DNA of 10,422 nt from DASQWC01 sp035640475 (lineage in GTDB: Bacteria; Actinomycetota; JAICYB01), in contig DASQWC010000015.1 of the NCBI GenBank assembly GCA_035640475.1, forward strand, positions 1 through 10,422, written 5' to 3'. The first letter of the stretch is position 1, and each line of letters starts with the position of its first letter. Below are positions 7,203 to 10,422 of the stretch, piece by piece. Below the pieces are notes generated by a model. The model searched no databases and was not told the DNA's origin. It saw only the letters and a list, made by a program, of their open reading frames with translations. The position numbers and the translations under genes are program-made.

Positions 7203-7376
7203 CTACGCCGCTTCCCGTTCCCCCGATGGCGGTTCGTCAGGCAAGCCGTAGCCGAGCTCGCCGATGGCCTGGGAATAGGCATCCATGAGGGCGCGGTTCT
7301 CTCGCGCCCAGTCTTCGCCGAGAGCACGAACGACCTGCTCGACGACGTAGTCTCGCTGTTCTCTCCCGGCCCCCAA
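7203..7376 (-). CDS. Small hypothetical protein (57 aa)
   Basis: This frame runs from TTG 7376 to TAG 7203 and encodes MGAGREQRDYVVEQ at its start, then VVRALGEDWARENRAL and an acidic, proline-containing tail (LPDEPPSGEREAA). Codons mostly end in G or C and the composition looks protein-like: an amphipathic helix followed by a disordered tail. There is no signal peptide, cysteine or recognised domain. The TTG is the only plausible start because no ATG, GTG or other TTG occurs in frame upstream. It lacks a ribosome-binding site and lies 13 bases after the stop of the 53-residue gene, so it may be translated by coupling to it. No family is recognised, and existence as a gene is moderately supported. 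Confidence 0.45.
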   Translation of the reverse strand: MGAGREQRDYVVEQVVRALGEDWARENRALMDAYSQAIGELGYGLPDEPPSGEREAA

Positions 7377-7389
7377 CGAAGGGACGAGT

Positions 7390-7551
7390 CTAGCCCGTCT
7401 CGCGGTCGTCTTCCTCGGTCTCGGTGAGTTCTTCCTCGGCGAGACGTTCGGCGATCTCCTCGCGCTGCTCGCGCTCCTGCTCGACCGCTTGCTGGAACTT
7501 GTCCTGCTCGCTGTCGCGGCTTTCCCGCTCGCGCTCTTCCGGTGTGCTCAT
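7390..7551 (-). CDS. Small highly charged, coiled-coil-like hypothetical protein (53 aa)
   Basis: ATG 7551 to TAG 7390 encodes 53 residues beginning MSTPEERERESRDSEQDKFQ and ending in an acidic ETEEDDRETG tail. A good ribosome-binding site, GGAGAG, lies about 9 bases upstream of the ATG. The composition is dominated by Glu, Arg, Gln and Asp with almost no hydrophobic residues except in the middle (FQQAVEQ, IAERLAEE), where they are spaced as in a short helix or coiled coil. Codons end strongly in G or C. The start lies 53 bases from the divergent tRNA-Leu gene, and the 57-residue gene follows on the same strand. No known family is recognised. A small cytoplasmic or protein-binding role is possible but unsupported. 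Confidence 0.7.
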   Translation of the reverse strand: MSTPEERERESRDSEQDKFQQAVEQEREQREEIAERLAEEELTETEEDDRETG

Positions 7552-7604
7552 AGAGCGCTTCTCTCCGTCTGGCGGAGCCCAAAACTCGGCACAATGGTTA
7601 GCGC

Positions 7605-7687
7605 GCGGGCGTGGCGGAATGGGAGACGCGCCAGGTTTAGGTCCTGGTGGGCGAAAGCCCGTGGAGGTTCGAGTCCTCCCGCCCGCA
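7605..7687 (+). tRNA. tRNA-Leu (anticodon TAG)
   Basis: The sequence folds as a complete class II tRNA. The acceptor is GCGGGCG (7605-7611) pairing with CGCCCGC (7680-7686), with discriminator A at 7687. The anticodon stem is CCAGG/CCTGG with loop TTTAGGT, giving anticodon TAG at 7638-7640, which reads CUA and other CUN codons. A long variable arm has stem GGGC-GAAA-GCCC. The T-arm is GGAGG-TTCGAGT-CCTCC. The long variable arm and the TAG anticodon identify leucine. CCA is not encoded; the genome shows CCT after the discriminator, as is usual in actinobacteria. Confidence 0.96.
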
Positions 7688-7693
7688 CCTCCC

Positions 7694-7733
7694 GGTTTAC
7701 GACGCGTACTCGAGGTCTACGACGCGTACTCGA
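7694..7733. repeat. 20-bp tandem duplication across the DUF1326 gene stop codon
   Basis: Two adjacent 20-base units (7694-7713 and 7714-7733) are identical except for one base (T versus C at the fourth position). The stop codon TAG (7719-7717) lies in the second unit. The first unit carries a matching TAA outside the gene. The protein end is unaffected because translation meets the TAG first. Confidence 0.85.
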
Positions 7734-8301
7734 ACGCGGCCGCCTCGCCGTAAATCGGCTCGTAGCTCCCGCGGATCGATTCGCCTTTCCCCGAGCCCCT
7801 TCCGATCATGACCGTGGGCGCGAAGGCGAGCGGAGCGTTCGAGACCGTGGTCGGGCTTCCGTCCTCCGCCCGGGACGGTTCGAACCGGATCTCCGTCTCG
7901 CCGGCGACGGACGCGGAGGGCGAGTCACCGTCCGAGAACGAGACGGCTCCGCGCCGCATCGGCTTCACCTCGCCGATCAGGGGCACGAACTCTTCGAACG
8001 GGCCACCCTCCTGGCCGGAGATGATGCGCTCGATCGCTTGCGCCTGCTCGTCGGAGGCGCTCTCGTCGACGATCATCTCGATGCCCCAGTTGCCGGCGCT
8101 CAGGTTCGAGGGCACATGGAAGTAGAGCGCGAAGTCCACGTTGGAGAGGTCAGTGCCGTCGGATTCGCCGTTCTCGACGTGGAAGACGCTGCTCGCGTCG
8201 CACTTGCCGTCCGGGCTCGTGGGCTGCCCGTCGATCGCGCACGGGCAGAGGAGCGCGCAGCTGCAGTGGAGGACGTATGTTCCAGCGATGCGGTAGGCCA
8301 T
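7717..8301 (-). CDS. DUF1326 domain-containing protein
   Basis: This gene encodes 194 residues from ATG 8301, with AAGGAG 6 bases upstream. The N-terminus MAYRIAGTYVLHCSCALLCPC carries the cysteine cluster C13, C15, C19 and C21 that typifies DUF1326 proteins, and a fifth cysteine, C34, follows. The clustered thiols suggest metal or Fe-S binding, but the biochemical role of the family is not established. The rest resembles the family's beta-rich body (FALYFHVPSNLSAGNWGIEMIVDE, ending FEYAS). There is no signal peptide or membrane segment, so it should be cytoplasmic. It is divergent from tig across an 83-base gap and convergent with tRNA-Leu, whose 3' end is 29 bases from the stop codon. Its stop lies in a 20-bp tandem duplication. 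Confidence 0.8.
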   Translation of the reverse strand: MAYRIAGTYVLHCSCALLCPCAIDGQPTSPDGKCDASSVFHVENGESDGTDLSNVDFALYFHVPSNLSAGNWGIEMIVDESASDEQAQAIERIISGQEGGPFEEFVPLIGEVKPMRRGAVSFSDGDSPSASVAGETEIRFEPSRAEDGSPTTVSNAPLAFAPTVMIGRGSGKGESIRGSYEPIYGEAAAFEYAS

Positions 8302-8384
8302 CGTTGTCTCCTTCGTCGCGGAGTCTGCGGCTGGGACTCTAACTCTGGTGCGGTCAGCCTGAGGCGCTTTGCTTAGATGGGCGG

Positions 8385-9734
8385 GTGCAGACGACGGTCG
8401 AAGAGCTCTCCGAAAACCGGGTCCGGCTCGAGGTCGAGGTCCCGAAGGAGGACGTCAAGCACGCGATCGACCATGCGGCCTCCGACCTCGCCGGCAGCCT
8501 GAAGATCCCCGGCTTTCGCAAGGGCAAGGTGCCCATGCAGGTGCTGCTGGCGCGCGTGGGTAAGGAGCGGCTGTACTCGGAAGCCGTCGAGAGCCACATC
8601 GGCGGCTGGTTCCGAAACGCCGCCGTGTCGACGCGGATCCGTCCGGTCGAGGCACCCGAGTACGGCTACGACCTTCCCGACTCTCCCGAGCACGACTTCC
8701 GCTTCACCGCGACGGTGGCCGTCCAACCAAAGCCCGAGATTGCCGACTGGAAGACACTCGAGGTCCCCCGCGCCGAGCCCGACGTCCCCGCGGAGCTGAT
8801 CGACCAGGAGCTCGAAGCGCTCCGCGAGACGACGGCGACGCTCGTCCCGGTCGACGGGCGCCCGGCACGCGAGGGGGACACCGTCGTCATCGATCTCGTC
8901 CGCGACGGCGAGGCCGAGCGCGATTACGTGGTGGAGCTCGGGATCGGCCGGCTCCTTCCCGAGATCGAGCAGGGCCTGATCGGCATGTCCGCCCAGGAGA
9001 CGAAGGAGATCCAGTACCGCACGCAGGACGGCTCGCAGCAGACGGTGAGCGCGACCGTCAAGGACATCAAGGAGAAGGAGCTGCCGCCCCTCGACGACGA
9101 TCTCGCCCGGGCGGCCACGGAGTTCGACACGCTCGACGAGCTCCGGGCCGAAATCGAGGCGCGCCTCGGCGCTCAGCTCGAGACCGAGATGGAGCGCGAC
9201 TTCCGCGCCGCGGCGGTCGACAAGCTGGTGGACGCCTCGAGGGTGCAGGCGTCGGGGCCGCTCGTCGACCAGCGCGCCTCCGAGCTTCTCACCGGCATGG
9301 CTCGCTCGCTGGAGCAGCAGGGACTTTCGCTCGAGACCTACCTCCGCCTCTCGGGTGAGGACCCGGCGAACCTTCAGGAGCGGCTCCGCGCGGAAGCCGA
9401 GCGGTCCGTCGCCCGCGAGCTCGTGCTCGAGGCCGCCGCCGACAAGCTCGGCATCGACGTCTCCGACGAGGAGCTCGACCGGATCATCCGTGAGGAGGCG
9501 TCGGGCGAGGACGAGGATCCCGAAGAGGTCGTCGCGCGGATCCGAAGCAGCCCCGTTCTCGAACGCCTCCGCGAGGATCTCCGCCTGCGCAAGACGCTCG
9601 ACCGGATCGTCTCCGAGGTGAAGCCAATCCCGGCCGACCTCGCCCGGGCGCGTGAGAAGCTGTGGACGCCCGAGCAGGAGAAGGCCCCGAGCGATACGAA
9701 ACTGTGGACCCCCGGCACGAAGGAGCCCGCATGA
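8385..9734 (+). CDS. tig: Trigger factor, ribosome-associated chaperone and peptidyl-prolyl isomerase
   Basis: This gene encodes 449 residues. The N-terminal ribosome-binding domain (about 1-115) carries the signature IPGFRKGKVP with G43-F44-R45-K46. An FKBP-type isomerase domain spans about 155-235 (AREGDTVVIDLVRDG through YVVELGIGRLLPEIEQGLIG). A helical C-terminal chaperone domain follows to about 415. The protein binds the ribosome exit tunnel and shields nascent chains. GTG 8385 fits the family N-terminus; a nearby ATG at 8377 is in another frame. No good Shine-Dalgarno is present. A TTAGAT at 8373-8378 lies 6 bases before the GTG and would suit a leaderless transcript, though no clear -35 is seen. 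The C-terminal tail is odd, with KLWTP at residues 425-429 and again at 439-443. clpP follows after 76 bases, the usual actinobacterial order. Confidence 0.96.
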   Translation: MQTTVEELSENRVRLEVEVPKEDVKHAIDHAASDLAGSLKIPGFRKGKVPMQVLLARVGKERLYSEAVESHIGGWFRNAAVSTRIRPVEAPEYGYDLPDSPEHDFRFTATVAVQPKPEIADWKTLEVPRAEPDVPAELIDQELEALRETTATLVPVDGRPAREGDTVVIDLVRDGEAERDYVVELGIGRLLPEIEQGLIGMSAQETKEIQYRTQDGSQQTVSATVKDIKEKELPPLDDDLARAATEFDTLDELRAEIEARLGAQLETEMERDFRAAAVDKLVDASRVQASGPLVDQRASELLTGMARSLEQQGLSLETYLRLSGEDPANLQERLRAEAERSVARELVLEAAADKLGIDVSDEELDRIIREEASGEDEDPEEVVARIRSSPVLERLREDLRLRKTLDRIVSEVKPIPADLARAREKLWTPEQEKAPSDTKLWTPGTKEPA

Positions 9735-9758
9735 CGCATCTAGTTGAACCCAACGCCT

Positions 9759-9810
9759 GCTCGTCCCTCGGGCTCCGCCCGGCTGGAGCCGACGACGGCG
9801 AGGGACGAGC
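9759..9810 (+). promoter_or_regulatory. Long inverted repeat covering the clpP ribosome-binding site
   Basis: The 12-base arm GCTCGTCCCTCG (9759-9770) pairs perfectly with CGAGGGACGAGC (9799-9810), which ends at the base before the clpP ATG. An inner stem GGCTCC (9771-9776) with GGAGCC (9785-9790) extends it, leaving an 8-base loop and an 8-base bulge (9791-9798). The presumed Shine-Dalgarno GAGGGA (9800-9805) is fully paired within the structure. No T-tract follows, so a plain terminator is unlikely. A translational control element for clpP is inferred. Confidence 0.7.
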
Positions 9811-10422
9811 ATGAGCCCATTGATCCCGATGGTCATCGAGCAGACCTCGCGCGGCGAGCGCTCGTTCGACATCTTCTCCCGCCTCCTCAACGAGCGGATC
9901 ATCTTTCTCGGCACTCCGGTCGACGACCAGATCGCGAACCTGATCATCGCCCAGCTCATCCATCTCGAGTCCGAGGACCCCGACAAGGACATCTCCCTCT
10001 ACATCAACTCGCCGGGCGGCTCGGTCTACGCCGGCCTTGCCATCTACGACACGATGCAGTACATAAAGCCTGACCTGCAGACGATCTGCGTGGGGATCGC
10101 GATGTCCATGGGCGCGCTCCTCCTCGCCGCCGGCACGAAGGGGAAGCGCATGGCGACGCCGAACTCGAAGGTCCTGATCCACCAGGTCGCGGGCGGTTTC
10201 CAGGGCCAGGCGACCGACATCGAGATCCAGGCGCGCGAGGTGATCGGGCTCAAGCGGCGGCTGGAGGAGATCTACGCAATCCACACCGGGAAGAGCCAGG
10301 AGGAGATTTCGCGCGACATGGAACGTGACTTCTTCATGAGCCCGCACGAGGCGGTCGAGTACGGGATCATCGACACCGTGATCGTCCACCGCGACGCCGC
10401 CAAGGACGGCGCCAAGCCCTAG
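9811..10422 (+). CDS. clpP: ATP-dependent Clp protease proteolytic subunit
   Basis: This complete 203-residue gene ends at the last base of the window. ClpP is the serine protease core of ClpXP/ClpCP, a tetradecamer that degrades unfolded proteins fed by an AAA+ unfoldase. The catalytic triad is visible: S99 in GIAMSMGALLL, H124 in VLIHQVAGG, and D173 in MERDFFMSP. The conserved INSPGGSVYAG segment lies at about 65-75. The N-terminus (MSPLIPMVIEQTSRGERSFD) matches the mature-end region of ClpPs, and the length is usual. The start at ATG 9811 is supported by GAGGGA 5 bases upstream and by an in-frame stop at 9745-9747. The context after tig is typical, and clpX or a second clpP would be expected next. 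The ribosome-binding site lies in a strong inverted repeat. Confidence 0.97.
   Translation: MSPLIPMVIEQTSRGERSFDIFSRLLNERIIFLGTPVDDQIANLIIAQLIHLESEDPDKDISLYINSPGGSVYAGLAIYDTMQYIKPDLQTICVGIAMSMGALLLAAGTKGKRMATPNSKVLIHQVAGGFQGQATDIEIQAREVIGLKRRLEEIYAIHTGKSQEEISRDMERDFFMSPHEAVEYGIIDTVIVHRDAAKDGAKP

Noticed and set aside
2809..7687. Attachment-site pair: the T-arm-like sequence at 2809 and the tRNA-Leu T-arm at 7663 share 18 of 19 bases
   Set aside because: T-arms are conserved in all tRNAs and the match stops at the acceptor strand, so it does not show that the interval between them is a mobile element.
7424..7753. Plus-strand open frames running through tRNA-Leu and the small genes
   Set aside because: They read through a complete tRNA and opposite the 53-residue gene, with no domain or ribosome-binding site.
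8373..9992. A 539-codon open frame on the minus strand opposite tig and the start of clpP
   Set aside because: It is antisense to a clear trigger factor and has low-complexity, Arg/Leu-rich translation. This is a common artefact of GC-rich codon bias.

Overview
The window is GC-rich bacterial DNA of actinobacterial type. The evidence is high GC at third codon positions, frequent GTG/TTG starts, a tRNA gene without an encoded CCA end, and a tig-clpP gene pair. An early-branching Actinomycetota lineage such as Thermoleophilia fits, but that is an inference; no marker in the window settles it. Most of the content is ordinary chromosome.

Left part (1-2347, + strand): the 3' end of a large hybrid sensor kinase (end of the ATPase domain, two receivers, one HPt domain). 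It overlaps by 4 bp (GTGA) a response regulator whose output is a class III nucleotide cyclase. Together they look like a multistep phosphorelay ending in cyclic-nucleotide synthesis. The cyclase has an unusual substrate-specifying residue pair (Gln/Thr). Next comes about 550 bp without a convincing gene (2348-2896). It holds a tRNA/tmRNA-like T-arm plus acceptor end and several helically phased short direct repeats, which may be the scar of an integrated element.

Middle (2897-7116, - strand): two genes for exported beta-propeller proteins with BNR/sialidase-type repeats, 830 and 537 residues. A strong hairpin terminator and a sigma70-like promoter between them suggest separate transcription. 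Their substrate cannot be read from the sequence.

Small-gene and tRNA zone (7200-7690): two tiny minus-strand genes (57 and 53 codons, the 53-codon one well supported), then a complete tRNA-Leu(TAG) on the plus strand.

Right part (7694-10422): a cysteine-rich DUF1326-type gene on the minus strand whose stop codon lies inside a 20-bp tandem duplication. Divergent from it is the protein-quality-control pair: trigger factor (tig) and the ClpP protease subunit, which ends exactly at the window edge. The clpP ribosome-binding site is buried in the 3' arm of a long, GC-rich inverted repeat that touches the ATG. This is the most interesting candidate regulatory structure in the window.
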